Shown: positions 29,784 through 40,481 of the stretch, one piece after another
How the letters are laid out: each line of letters begins with the position of its first letter
Position numbering within the stretch: the stretch's first letter is position 1
From: Bicyclus anynana
Taxonomy: Eukaryota; Arthropoda; Insecta; Lepidoptera; Nymphalidae
Length of the DNA: 64,000 nt
Assembly (NCBI RefSeq): GCF_947172395.1
Contig: NC_069109.1
Coordinates: 6,519,163-6,583,162, forward strand
Direction: 5' to 3'
Made by a program: the position numbers and the translations under genes
Notes under the pieces: model-generated
Seen by the model: the letters and a program-made list of their open reading frames with translations, nothing else
What the model was told of the DNA's origin: nothing
Database searches by the model: none

Positions 29784-30276
29784 CTTCGCTGCGGGTGCAT
29801 TGAGGCGAAGCTCAGTAGTAGCTGCCGAAGACCGCGAGGCTTGTGGGGAAGATCGTTTCATCGAGCTACAGACCAACTAAGGATCTACGACGCATCCACG
29901 AAAAGGAATCTACCTTCGCTGCGGGTGCATTGAGGCGAAGCTCAGTAGTAGCTACCAAAGACCGCGAGGCTGTGGGGAAGATCGTTTCGTCGCGCAGTAG
30001 AAGACCTTCAACGGAGTCACACCTTCAACAAAACGAAGAGGAATCCACCTTCGCTGTGGGTGCATTGAGGCGAAGCTCCGAGTAGCTGCTGAAGACCGCG
30101 AGGCTGTTGGGAAGATCGCTTCGTCGCGTTGGAGAAGACTTCAAGGGAGTCACCTTCAACAAGCCGAAGAGGAATCCACCTTCGCTGCGGGTGCATTGAG
30201 GCGAAGCTCGGAGTAGCTGCTGAAGACCGCGAGGCTGTTGGGAAGATCGCTTCGTCGCGTTGGAGAAGACTCTAAG
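29784..30276 (+). repeat. Four ~130-bp tandem repeats in leader (copy 2)
   Basis: Units start at 29784, 29914, 30049 and 30180, with the same spacing (130, 135, 131) as copy 1. The stem motif CTTCGC...GCGAAG is preserved in each unit. Confidence 0.8.
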
Positions 30277-30902
30277 CGGTTTACCGCGCCTCATCTGTTC
30301 ACCACCTAACGGTGTCAAACGGTGAACAGTGAGTTAACGCCTAACGGCGGGAGCAGTATACCAGACGGTACTGCCAGCTTGCCTTAACCGGCTATAAGTC
30401 TGTAACAGTCTGATCGCGCCGATACGGTTCACGTGAGATAGGGGTCCTCCTAGTAGGCACAGCCGAGGGTGTCGGGCGTTCCTCCCGATACCTGAGCACT
30501 CTAACCCTCACGTGTTACCCTCTGTCGGGCGATTCCCACCTCACCTTACCTATTACTCCATCCCTGGGAGAGTGTGTTTTTCGAGACCCTCAAACAGGAC
30601 TGCTAGGGCATTAGGGCTGATAGGGCAGTTAGGGTATTAGGTACGGTAGGTTTATTAGGGTATTTATGTATTTTATTTTTAAGGTATTTATTTATTTTAT
30701 TTAGGGTTTTAAAACGGTATATTTATTAGGGTATTTATTTATTTTATTTTTCGAGTATTTATTTATTTTATTTAGGGTTAACGTTAGGATTATTAGGGTT
30801 TTAGGGACAGTAGGATTGGTACAGTTCATAAAACCCCGAAAAAGAAGAGAGCAAGATTAGCTCCAAAATAGATTAAATAAAAAGAACGACGTACGCAAGA
30901 AC

Positions 30903-31391
30903 ATGGATAGTTTAACAAGCACAGAAATGCAAATGCTATTAAACTACCTACAAAACGTAGAACGAGTATCAAATGAAGACCCCTGCATGAATAATAATTA
31001 TCGAACACAAGCTTTATATGACGGCCCCCGCATGGATAAACGGATACGAGACTCTAATGATAAGAAAAGGAGAAGAGCCATTTTAGAGGCACGTCTAGAA
31101 ATTCAAAAAGCACGATGTGAACGGGCAAATGTAGAAGTCGAGTTAGCAAAAACAAAAATTGAACTTATGCAACTCACAGAAGAAAGTAACTTTAGTAGAG
31201 AAATAGAAATTGTTAATAACGATATAGAAAAATTGCCAATGACAAATGAAAATAAAGACATTAACTTTATAAATAGTTTAGACAGAACAAATGCGACAAT
31301 AAACAATTACAGTAATTCAAATTCAAGCTGTGATATCCAGTCTCAAGATGAAATTAGAATAGTTTCAGCCAGCTCTACTAAGAAAAAATAA
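30903..31391 (+). pseudogene. N-terminal part of Lys/Asn-rich ORF, copy 2
   Basis: 162 codons starting MDSLTSTEMQMLLNYLQNVE, collinear with copy 1 through the charged coil (KTKIELMQ shared) and ending in a premature stop after SASSTKKK. Copy 1 continues in frame here, so a small indel near 31385 broke this copy. The next frame begins at 31451. Confidence 0.6.
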
Positions 31392-31450
31392 CTCCTTTTT
31401 GCAAACTATACACACCGGAAAGGCAAAGCTCCATAACTAAATCACGTGTC

Positions 31451-33151
31451 ATGGAAGATGGACTACAATCAATAATTTCAAAAAAGAAACTGCAAACAAA
31501 TTATCATTTAAAATTAAAACAAGATACTACAACAACATGGCCACATAAGTACGAGATTGAGCAACGAGGCAAGTTTGGCAAAAACCCTCATATCATACGA
31601 AATGCATCTGTATCTTTAGATAAACTATATACAGCGAAACATTATATAAAATCAAAACCAATAGAGCTGTATATAACAAGCGCAAGGGCAATAGTTAAAT
31701 TGAAAATATTACCTACAAGAATATTTCACATGATAACTAATCAAATGTATAGCATTATTGCTTTGGAAGTAAACCTGCTCAAGAATACAATTTCTTATGA
31801 TTCAACCACATCAGAAAATTTCAACTTGGCCTCGAAATCAATGACAATAAAAAACATCAAAGATTGCCCACAAATTAAGGATAGAAGAACACTTATGAAA
31901 TATGAAGTAAGATCATCTTCTTTCAAAGATATAAAACAGTTTAGTAATGGTTTAAAAACTAATATTTCGGTTAAATCAACAAGCTTTCTGAATTACGTAA
32001 CATTAATACCAACCTACGTCTCAGGAATTAAACCTAAACTAAAAATGTCATATTACAATGAAATAAAAGCAAAACTTAATAATAAGATAACACAGAGATT
32101 CGACGTAGAAACTATAAAACTCATTGCATTGCCTGAAAATAATTTAAAAATACGTTTAAACTTACACCGCAACATAATAAAACAAGAACCGTTGTATTAT
32201 ATAGAAAAAAAGATATTCAAAAAACCTACAATAGAGATAAATAAACAAGTAAGAAATTGGAGAAACGAAACAACAAAACCAATCATCGCAGAAATAAAAA
32301 ATGGTTTACCACAGCCACCTGCACGTAATAAAATAATAGTTCTAAAGCTACGACACAATAACAATGTCATAAAACAACTAATCCAAGAACGCTATTGTTC
32401 AAAACTAAAAGAAATACCTAACGAACATACAAATGATGATCCCACAAACGAAACCTTAACAATAGAAGGTACAATAAAATATGTTTCCGAAATACTCGAC
32501 CATATTTTATTATCGTCAGCTGCAGATAAGAAAACAATGCTAATTCACCAAATCAGTAATAACCACGTGTATAGAAAGATAAGAATACTGCCGCAAAGCA
32601 TGAAAATATTTGGGCATCGTTACAATAAACAGATAATAAAACCAATCTTACAGAGATTTCCGAATTCGGTTATTCAGTTTAAGGGATTAACATTCGACGA
32701 GATAAGTAAGATAATATGGAAGTTGAAATCATTAACCTGTTCCACTGAATACACGCGTACAACAAGAATTTATTCACATAAAATAGCTCAAATAGAACAT
32801 GGACAAAATTGCAACATTAAACGTTTCCATATTGAGCTAAAATTCCTAATCATAACAAAGACGAAAGACGAAAGGAACAATCATTTATTGACAATAACAA
32901 AATTCATAGAAAGACGCATAATTTTATCACCATCGTATCAACACACTCAATCTCGAGACGAGGGGGAGCTCCATGTTAATGTAAATTATATTAAATTTAT
33001 ACATAATCAATCTTGGAAAACTAGACTCAAGAACTTTAGAAAACTTAGTCTTGATGACAAGACAACGTCTATAACAAAACTCACTTCAAGACAACAACTA
33101 CAAGGTTGCAACGGAATTAAATTAATAGCACAGCGAAATGCACAACAATAG
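31451..33151 (+). pseudogene. C-terminal part of Lys/Asn-rich ORF, copy 2
   Basis: 566 codons in a different frame from the N-terminal part. It matches copy 1 in PQPPARNK, IIKQ/VIKQLIQERYCSK, SSAADKKTM and the C-terminal DEGELHVNVNYIKFIHN / WKTRLKNFRKL. Protein similarity looks roughly 40-60%, clearly lower than leader similarity. No enzymatic motif. Confidence 0.6.
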
Positions 33152-33863
33152 CTTGAAAACTACTAACAATCATTAAGTATTAAAAGTAATTATTAACAAG
33201 TACTATATGGAAGCATGCGAAGAAGAAATCAATAATCATCTACTTATCAACATTAAGACTGTTAAGAAGTGTATACGAAATCACAAGCTAATAAGGTTAA
33301 TCTTTTATTACATGTTTGAATAAGTTCAGAGTTTAATTAGATTTAATAATTTACTTGTCAGGAAAATTAAAAAATTGCAAGGTCCAAATTAATTGTACAT
33401 GATAGTTTAAGAGTATTGACTCGAAAATCATAATATATTTCAACGTAACATAGCCATTTAGAAGCCTACTTTACTAACTCTAGACTAAAATAATTTACTT
33501 TAACTTTAATTTACAAACTACAGCTTTCTATACGAAAACAATAAGCATGATATCAGCATCAGCTTCTTATTATTGTCAACTAAATCTGAGGTGAACTTCC
33601 CGTCTTTAACGGCATAAACAATTGTAATAAAAGAACATAAATTGTTTAAATAGTAAACTAGTATTGATTGACAAAAAACAAAATATTAATAAAAATCTTA
33701 GATTCAGACAATGAAACAAACTGTCACTAGTTAAAACACTTAGTTGTTGTAAAATTTATTTGATTTGGTATCAAGAGTTTAGATATCGCCTGTATCGTCA
33801 ACCCCTACATTTGGTGCTGCAGATTACATCTTAACAGATCTTATCTTCGCACGAGGGGGAGAC
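33152..33863 (+). other. 3' UTR and polypurine tract, copy 2
   Basis: AT-rich. The last ~65 bp (CTGTATCGTCAACCCCTACA onward) match copy 1, and the purine tract GAGGGGGAGA (33853-33862) precedes the LTR TG at 33864. Confidence 0.7.
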
Positions 33864-34416
33864 TGTTAAGAATTGTTTAAGGACGAATTCTAGTTGACGA
33901 TACTCTGATTAATGTACATATTAATATATGATGTTAAGTAGGTCTTAGATTACTTATTTAGGTTTAACCATACTTCCTAATGTATCTGTAGTTCACTAAG
34001 TACATTAAGTATAATACATGTATGTGATTATATTGCTTCATACAATCTATATTTAGATAATTAGTTATAAGTGCAATTAATGTATATAAATAAATATGCA
34101 GGTAATTTAAAAGTGTTACTCATAAATTGTGAATCATCATTACTTTATTACAACACTACATTACTCTCTATAGCCATCTGTTTGTTAACTATCATAGTCT
34201 ATATTGCTGTATCTCTCTAATTGTTATATTGTCTCAGTCTAATGTATTTACTGTACTATTCTAACAATATTGCTATCTCACTCTTTAATGTAATGCTTTC
34301 TCCTTTGTATATGTAATTCTGTCTCTTTCGTACTGATCATTATAACTGCAATAAAGATAAGGGAATGCGGACGCTTCAAATCCCATATAATTCCGAACCC
34401 CAATAATATTTCACAC
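33864..34416 (+). repeat. 3' LTR of copy 2, U3/R part
   Basis: TGTTAAGAATTGTTTAAGGA...; closer to the LTR of copy 1 (CTAGTTGACGATAC, TGTACATATTAATATA shared) than to its own 5' partner. AATAAA lies at 34350-34355, 61 nt before LINE-2. TATTTCACAC (34407-34416) is the left duplication of LINE-2. Confidence 0.8.
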
Positions 34417-34677
34417 GGATCGGCCGGACAGTCGACGCGTGTGCACGTGCCCCGTACTCAAGAACATTCAGTGGAACTATTACAATTTAGTTATCTAAAT
34501 TGAAAGTAGTTTCGCCCGCGACTACGCGGAGGAGATCGCCTCACCGAAGAAGATGCCCGGACTCGAAATCACCGAGGTCACCGAAGTCACCGAGTCACCG
34601 TAGTGACAAAAGTCACCGAGGTCACCGTGGTCCGAGGGCAGCACGTCGACCGATCATCACCGCGTACCGCCGTGTCG

Positions 34678-37536
34678 ATGGAGCCGCAAGGCTCGAAAGA
34701 CACAAAAGGCCCTTTTCAGGGCCAACCGCCACCGCCGCAGCAACCGCTACCGCCGCGGGACCCGAGACCATCCCGGGACCCACGGCCGATAGCACCAGCC
34801 GCGACGACGCACCGCTCTTCGTCGACCGCGCAACGCGCCCGTACTACCGGCGCCCGCGCGTCCACAAGAGCCGCGCCAGAGCATGCCGCCGCCGCGTCCG
34901 CGCCCGCCGCGCAGCACGCTTCAACTAGCGCCGCCCCGCCTACCACGTATGCGGGGCAGGCTGCCCGCGCATCCGCGTCGCGTCCCAGCACCGGCGCGCA
35001 GCCCGCGCCCGTTCGCGCCGCACCGCACAACTCAAGTGCGGAGCAGGCCGCCTTCGCCAACCGCGCCGCGCATGCCACCCACGCATCGGTGCTGGAGACC
35101 GTCAACGCCACAACCGCCGCCGCCCGCGCCGCTCCGCTTACCAAAGACGAGCTGGCTGCCCGTGACACCGCAGCCCGCGCGCTGCGTATGGAGTCATCCG
35201 CGACCGCCCGCGCCGCTCCGCCACCCCGCGGCGAGCAGAGCGCCCGCGACGCTGCCGCCGCCCGCGCCGCTCTGCCTATCCAAGGCGAGCAGGCCGCCCG
35301 CGACACCGCAGCCCGCGCGCTGCGTATGGATTCATCCGCGACCGCCCGCGCCACTCCGCCACTCCACGGCGAGCCGAGCGCCCGTGACGCCGCCGCCGCC
35401 CGCGCCGCTCTGCCCACCCAAGGAGAGCAGGCCGCCCGCGACATCGAAAACCGCGCGGTCAACGTAGTGTCGACCGCAACCGCCCGCGCCGCTCCGCTTT
35501 ATTACGCCGAGCCGGTCGCCCGCGACGCCGCCGCCATCTGCGCCGCTCCACAATCCCATGTGGGGATGGCCGCCCGCGAAACCACCCAGGAGAACGTGTA
35601 CTCGCTTGGGTACACTACCCCTGTACACGATCGCGCCGCCCGATATCCGGAGCAGGCTGCCCGCGCTGGCGCTGCTACATACATAGTCCGCCCGGAGCAG
35701 GTATCCCACGGTATCACCGCGCGCGTTCTGTCTATGCCGAGCCTCGACAGCGATGACACGCCACCGAGCGGCTTTGGAGCCGAACTACCACTCGTACCGA
35801 CACCTGGTCCAGCTCCAAAACCGCCTTTTAAAATCTCGCCAGAAATCCAACAAAAGGTCGAAGAATACGTGATGTACCTTATAGCAAAAGAAGAGGCAAC
35901 CTCATCGAGCGCGGAAGGAGGCCGTACGCTCTACATGGACTCCTGCCAGCTCCCGTCAGAAGAGCAATACCTCAGTGCGGCTCACGGAACAACCCCGACA
36001 GTCGCAGATAAAGCGGCGGTGTTGTACCAGAGACGTCCGAGGGACGACTCCGAAGACGATGAGGAAATCGATACAGAAACCAAGCGCCAACGATACGGCC
36101 AAAGCGACCTCCTAGCTCTCCCGCCACCGTCACTCATTCCACAAGTGGATGACCCGGTGAACCTCCAAGAGGCCACAGAAGCAGCCTATAGCCGCCCGAC
36201 CTCACCTGTTCAAATGAGCGACGACGGTTCACCATCTCGACAACAAAGGCCGCCGCCAAGGGTGTCGTACGCAGACTGCCTGGGATCTGCATCCCCTCCA
36301 AGGACCACAAAGACCCACGCTACCGATAAGCAGCAGACAAACCAGCCAAACCCGGCACAACAAGCGCAACGAAAGCCCAGATACCCACCTCTGGTTGTGG
36401 AACACCTGCCTGACTGGGCCTTCCACTTCAGGGAGCTAAAGAAGACCCTTGGACACGCACCAAATGCACGTCCATTTGGAACCGGGGTCAAATTTACCCC
36501 CACGGAGGAAATGGAGTATAGGGTAATCCAACGATACCTCTCTAACCTCGAGAAACAGACCCGAATATCATGGTTCTCGTACTCACTGCCATCGGAAAGA
36601 GCAGTAAAAGTAGCAATTAGAGGACTACCCGCAGACACCAATCCGGAGGATATCAAAGAAGACCTCAGCCAACAAGGATTTGATCCTGAATACGTCAGGT
36701 GCATTAGGGCTAGGAGTGGTAGGCCCGGTTGTATATTCCTGGCCATAATGAAAAGGACACCTGACCTCACGCCCAGAATCTACGAGGTAAATGAAATAAT
36801 GTGCATGCCAGGTGTGCGCATCGAAGCGTGGCGGGGGCGAAAAGGGCCCGCCCAATGCCACAGGTGCCAAAAATTCAGGCATTCCTCGCACCACTGCCAC
36901 AGAACACAGGCATGCGTGCGCTGCGGTGGGGAACATAGTGCGAGAAACTGCCCCCGACCCCTGGAGGAACCGGCAACGTGCGCAAATTGCGGCGGTGCTC
37001 ATCCAGCGAACCACGTAGCCTGCCCAGCCTTTCAAAAAGAGGCACGAAACAAGAAGGCGGGCACCGTGGCGGCCACATCCTCCAGACGTCCGAGAAACCA
37101 ACAAACAGAGACCCATTCGGACCAACCAGGAAGGTACGAAGAACCGAACCAGGGCTCGGCCATTCGGACCCCCGCAAATGACCCTAGGCCAAGAGCTCAG
37201 CCCAAGCCCAAGGCCAAGAAGAAGAAAAACAAGAAAAAGAAGGCCAAGGACAATAAACCCAGCGAAAAAATGGAAGAAGGGAACCATGAAAGCGACCCGG
37301 TGTTCGCAGCTGAACCCTCCACTTCCACCTCCCATCAGAATAAGCCTCCCCCGACAACCGAGAAGACTGAGGGGCCAAATAAGACAGCCGCCAGCGAGGT
37401 ATTGGTGGACGAAACTAGGCTTAGGCTAGTTGACACTTTATACGCCATCATATCGGCCATTCGGGAAGGGCGAGACCCGATACAGGCGATACTCGAGGCT
37501 ATCACCAAAATAATAACCCCCAATGCAGAATCTTAA
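34678..37536 (+). CDS. LINE-2 ORF1, Gag-like protein (952 aa)
   Basis: The open frame extends upstream to 34603, but the ATG at 34678 matches LINE-1 (both MEP-x-GSK). Residues ~50-360 are an Ala/Arg-rich region with degenerate tandem units (ARDAAAARAALP, GEQAARD, ALRMDSSATAR). Near 565-700 lies the Jockey pre-C2HC region (KPRYPPLVVEHLPDW, RAVKVAIRGLPADT, GRPGCIFLAIMKRTPD). Three knuckles follow (CHRCQKFRHSSHHC, CVRCGGEHSARNC, CANCGGAHPANHVAC), then a Lys-rich block (~841). Expected role: RNA packaging and chaperone. It is longer than LINE-1 ORF1 because of the Ala-rich expansion. Confidence 0.9.
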   Translation: MEPQGSKDTKGPFQGQPPPPQQPLPPRDPRPSRDPRPIAPAATTHRSSSTAQRARTTGARASTRAAPEHAAAASAPAAQHASTSAAPPTTYAGQAARASASRPSTGAQPAPVRAAPHNSSAEQAAFANRAAHATHASVLETVNATTAAARAAPLTKDELAARDTAARALRMESSATARAAPPPRGEQSARDAAAARAALPIQGEQAARDTAARALRMDSSATARATPPLHGEPSARDAAAARAALPTQGEQAARDIENRAVNVVSTATARAAPLYYAEPVARDAAAICAAPQSHVGMAARETTQENVYSLGYTTPVHDRAARYPEQAARAGAATYIVRPEQVSHGITARVLSMPSLDSDDTPPSGFGAELPLVPTPGPAPKPPFKISPEIQQKVEEYVMYLIAKEEATSSSAEGGRTLYMDSCQLPSEEQYLSAAHGTTPTVADKAAVLYQRRPRDDSEDDEEIDTETKRQRYGQSDLLALPPPSLIPQVDDPVNLQEATEAAYSRPTSPVQMSDDGSPSRQQRPPPRVSYADCLGSASPPRTTKTHATDKQQTNQPNPAQQAQRKPRYPPLVVEHLPDWAFHFRELKKTLGHAPNARPFGTGVKFTPTEEMEYRVIQRYLSNLEKQTRISWFSYSLPSERAVKVAIRGLPADTNPEDIKEDLSQQGFDPEYVRCIRARSGRPGCIFLAIMKRTPDLTPRIYEVNEIMCMPGVRIEAWRGRKGPAQCHRCQKFRHSSHHCHRTQACVRCGGEHSARNCPRPLEEPATCANCGGAHPANHVACPAFQKEARNKKAGTVAATSSRRPRNQQTETHSDQPGRYEEPNQGSAIRTPANDPRPRAQPKPKAKKKKNKKKKAKDNKPSEKMEEGNHESDPVFAAEPSTSTSHQNKPPPTTEKTEGPNKTAASEVLVDETRLRLVDTLYAIISAIREGRDPIQAILEAITKIITPNAES

Positions 37537-40186
37537 AGCTATGTACTGGAATGCCTGTGGCGTGTACCATAAGCGCACACTTTTAATTCAACTTATCAAA
37601 GATTATAACCCTGAGGTGGTTCTAATAAATGAAACCCAATTATCCCCGACATTGAAATTCAAGGTCCCGGGCTTTTTCATCTATAGAGAAGACGAAGCCT
37701 CAGGCCAGCACCCGATTAGAGGACTCATGGTACTCATTAAGAGGAACATCCCACATCAGGCACTGCCCCCAGTGAAGCTCTCCAGTATGCGTGCCCTAGG
37801 GGTGGAGATCTGCATTGACAGGGTGCCGCTCAGAATCTTTTCCAGCTATCGCCCACCAGGCTGGACGCTGGATACAACAGACGTCCTGACTCTTCTGGAC
37901 TCAACCGTCCCGACCATAGCGGCGGGTGATTGGAACTGCAAGAGCCCTGCCTGGAACTCCAGTATCACCTGCCGAAATGGAAAGAAACTTTTAGACCTAG
38001 CTGAGGATAAAGGGTTTACTGTGTCCGGACCCGATTCCCCGACTTTCTTTCCGCGCCAGAGCAACTTTTGTCCAGACGTCCTGGATGTCGTGGTGCACAA
38101 AGAGGTGGGGCAGAATATGATTCTGACCGTCCTTGATGACGAAGTCCAATCGGACCACCAACCGGTCATAATGACCCTGATGGCGACCCCTGTCAAGGCA
38201 ACAATTCCCGTACGCCGGACACGCATAGATTGGGATCGTTTCAAGGCCATTCTTGACGAGGAGACCCCAAATTACCCCATCCACACAAGGGGGGATGTGG
38301 ACAACTTCACAATGAAGATCACCAGCAGAATACAAACCGCCATGCAGGAGGCGTTAATCCCCCTTCCCCCTGGCAAAACCTCCAAGACTCCTGGCTTTAT
38401 CCGAGACATGATCAAGGAGAACAGAGCTCTGAGGAAAAAGTTTCAGAGGACGCGCTGCCCCCTACTCAAAAACAGGCTTAATCACCTGACGGAGAAGACG
38501 AAGGCGCTTCTCGACGACTTCAACTCCGAAGGCTGGGAAAGAAGATTGGACGAGGCAGAAGAGGATTGGTCATCCCTCCACAAGCTCTGCCGCGACCTCT
38601 CGACCACCCCTGAGCCTATCCGCCCCCTGATCCACCATGATGGCGGCCCCAGATACCGGGCGTCTGACAGGGCTGACATCTTCGCGGACCATTTGGAAAC
38701 ACAATTCACGCCAAATGTCTCCACAACTCCCCTCCTCCACGAGGAAATGGAACGAGAGGTGAATGTGAATCTAAATGTGCAGTTGGATAACACAACAGAC
38801 CCCATCGTGATCAGCCCAGGGCTGGTTAAAGAAGTCATGGCAAAAACGAAACCCAGGAAGGCGCCAGGCGCGGACCAAATACCAAATGCAGCCCTACGCC
38901 ACCTCCCCCGACGTACCATAGCAGCAATCACCCGTCTCTATAACGCCATCCTGCGCACGGGTAAATTTCCTGAAGAGTGGAAGAAGGGACTGGTGATTAT
39001 GCTGCCCAAACAAGGGAAGAACACGACGGCCCCAAGCAGTTACAGGCCGATAACACTGCTGCCAACCCTATCCAAGGTGTTCGAGAAGATCTTGCTCCTG
39101 CACCTCGGACCTTACATAGAAGCCAGAGATGAGCAGTTCGGATTTAGGTCCGAGCACAGCACCACCCTTCAATTGTCCAGAGTACTGCACCACATCACAG
39201 CAGCACTAAACAAAAAGGAGAGCGCAGTTGCAGTATTCCTGGACATGGAAAAGGCGTTCGACAGAGTGTGGCACCCAGGCCTGCTCCACAAGCTCATCAA
39301 TTCCAACACGCCGAAGAGAATTATTAGGGTCATTGACTCCTACCTTGAAGGAAGACGGTTCATAGTGAGAGTGGAGAACGCCTTCTCAACGGAGAGACGG
39401 ATGAAAGCAGGAGTACCGCAAGGGAGTTGCCTTTCCCCAGCACTGTACTCCTGGTACACAAATGACATACCGTCTCTCCCAGATGTGATGCTGGCACTAT
39501 ATGCAGACGATGCCGCCTATTTGGCAACCTCACTGCACTCTCGGCCGGAACATGCCGCTAGTAAACTACAGCGCACCCTGGACCTTCTGGAAGACTGGCT
39601 GAAGAAGTGGCGTCTCTCCGTCAACGTCCAGAAGACCCAGGCCATTATGTTCGGAGGGTCGCTAATTTTCCCACCCCCCCTGGTATTAAATGGGCAGAGA
39701 ATCCACTGGGCCAAGGAGGCCAAGTACCTGGGCGTAACCATTGACCGGAGGCTGAACATGGCATCGCACTCGAGGAATGTCATCGCCCAAACCAAAGCGG
39801 CCACCATGCTCTTGCAACCAATCCTGAGATCAAGATTGCCACTGCGTATGAAATGCGGGATCTACAAAACATATATTAGGTCCCGCCTGACATACGCAGC
39901 CCCAGCTTGGTTTGCCCTAGCAAGCCACTCAACCAAAGAAGGTCTTAGGAGAAGGCAGTCCGTAGCCCTCCGCCGCCTTGCCCTGGCCCCAAGATTCGTG
40001 AGAAACGCAACCATAGCCCGGGATCTAAAGATTGAAAGCCTGGATGAATTTGTTGGGCGGCTCGCGGAAAAACTTTTTCTACGAGCGGACGCAGCAACTT
40101 CAACGTCCATCAGGGGCATAGCCCCATATCACAGGAGACCTCCCGACAAGAAAGCATTCCCTAGGGATGCTATTCTTATAACATAG
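37523..40186 (+). CDS. LINE-2 ORF2, endonuclease-reverse transcriptase (887 aa), intact
   Basis: The APE-like endonuclease spans about residues 1-225: LKAMYWNACGV, INETQLSP, AGDWNCKSPAWNSS (~133) and QSDHQPVIMTL (~210). The RT spans about 440-720: RKAPGADQIPNAALRHL, YRPITLLPTLSKVFEKIL, VFLDMEKAFDRVWHPGL (~571), AGVPQGSCLSPALYSW (~630) and LYADDAAYLATS (~660). The C-terminal region has KYLGVTIDRRLNMASH and YKTYIRSRLTYAAPAW. All catalytic residues I can check are present. The endonuclease is presumably what places this LINE at its LTR target (inference). The ATG lies inside the ORF1 end. Confidence 0.93.
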   Translation: MQNLKAMYWNACGVYHKRTLLIQLIKDYNPEVVLINETQLSPTLKFKVPGFFIYREDEASGQHPIRGLMVLIKRNIPHQALPPVKLSSMRALGVEICIDRVPLRIFSSYRPPGWTLDTTDVLTLLDSTVPTIAAGDWNCKSPAWNSSITCRNGKKLLDLAEDKGFTVSGPDSPTFFPRQSNFCPDVLDVVVHKEVGQNMILTVLDDEVQSDHQPVIMTLMATPVKATIPVRRTRIDWDRFKAILDEETPNYPIHTRGDVDNFTMKITSRIQTAMQEALIPLPPGKTSKTPGFIRDMIKENRALRKKFQRTRCPLLKNRLNHLTEKTKALLDDFNSEGWERRLDEAEEDWSSLHKLCRDLSTTPEPIRPLIHHDGGPRYRASDRADIFADHLETQFTPNVSTTPLLHEEMEREVNVNLNVQLDNTTDPIVISPGLVKEVMAKTKPRKAPGADQIPNAALRHLPRRTIAAITRLYNAILRTGKFPEEWKKGLVIMLPKQGKNTTAPSSYRPITLLPTLSKVFEKILLLHLGPYIEARDEQFGFRSEHSTTLQLSRVLHHITAALNKKESAVAVFLDMEKAFDRVWHPGLLHKLINSNTPKRIIRVIDSYLEGRRFIVRVENAFSTERRMKAGVPQGSCLSPALYSWYTNDIPSLPDVMLALYADDAAYLATSLHSRPEHAASKLQRTLDLLEDWLKKWRLSVNVQKTQAIMFGGSLIFPPPLVLNGQRIHWAKEAKYLGVTIDRRLNMASHSRNVIAQTKAATMLLQPILRSRLPLRMKCGIYKTYIRSRLTYAAPAWFALASHSTKEGLRRRQSVALRRLALAPRFVRNATIARDLKIESLDEFVGRLAEKLFLRADAATSTSIRGIAPYHRRPPDKKAFPRDAILIT

Positions 40187-40471
40187 ACCCCCCTCTAGCA
40201 AAAGCATTTCCTAGAAGGTATCTCGCACCTTCTATCATCTCTCGCAGCCCACCATTTTTCACAGTGGCCCAGCCACACCCACCGGGGCCGGGCTTCCCAC
40301 AAGCGGGACTAACCCAGCCCAGGTGATTCCTGGAGTTCCCACTATAAGCCTATAATGGCTTCCCAATGACCCTGACCGTATTCACGGCAGGCGTCTGCAA
40401 CCACAGTAAAGGGGTCCAACCCCGGAACTGTCTCCTCCACACCCTTACGGGTGCGTGAGACGGATGGCTAG
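40187..40471 (+). other. LINE-2 3' UTR without poly(A)
   Basis: GC-rich, containing ACACCCTTACGGGTGCGTGA near the end; it stops at GATGGCTAG against the target duplication, with no A-tail or simple repeat. Confidence 0.65.
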
Positions 40472-40481
40472 TATTTCACAC

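Larger units (their letters stand above)
29576..30902 (+). other. Untranslated leader of retroelement copy 2
   Basis: Nearly identical to the copy-1 leader up to about 30570, then increasingly diverged through a TTAGGG/TATTTATTTATTTT low-complexity run (30640-30790). Confidence 0.6.
34417..40471 (+). mobile_element. LINE-2: intact Jockey-clade LINE
   Basis: 6,055 bp between TATTTCACAC duplications (34407-34416 and 40472-40481). It has a 5' UTR, ORF1, ORF2 overlapping by 14 nt, and a tail-less 3' UTR ending GGATGGCTAG. Both ORFs are open, so it may be active or recently so. It is a different subfamily from LINE-1 but sits at the same LTR position and orientation. Confidence 0.9.
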
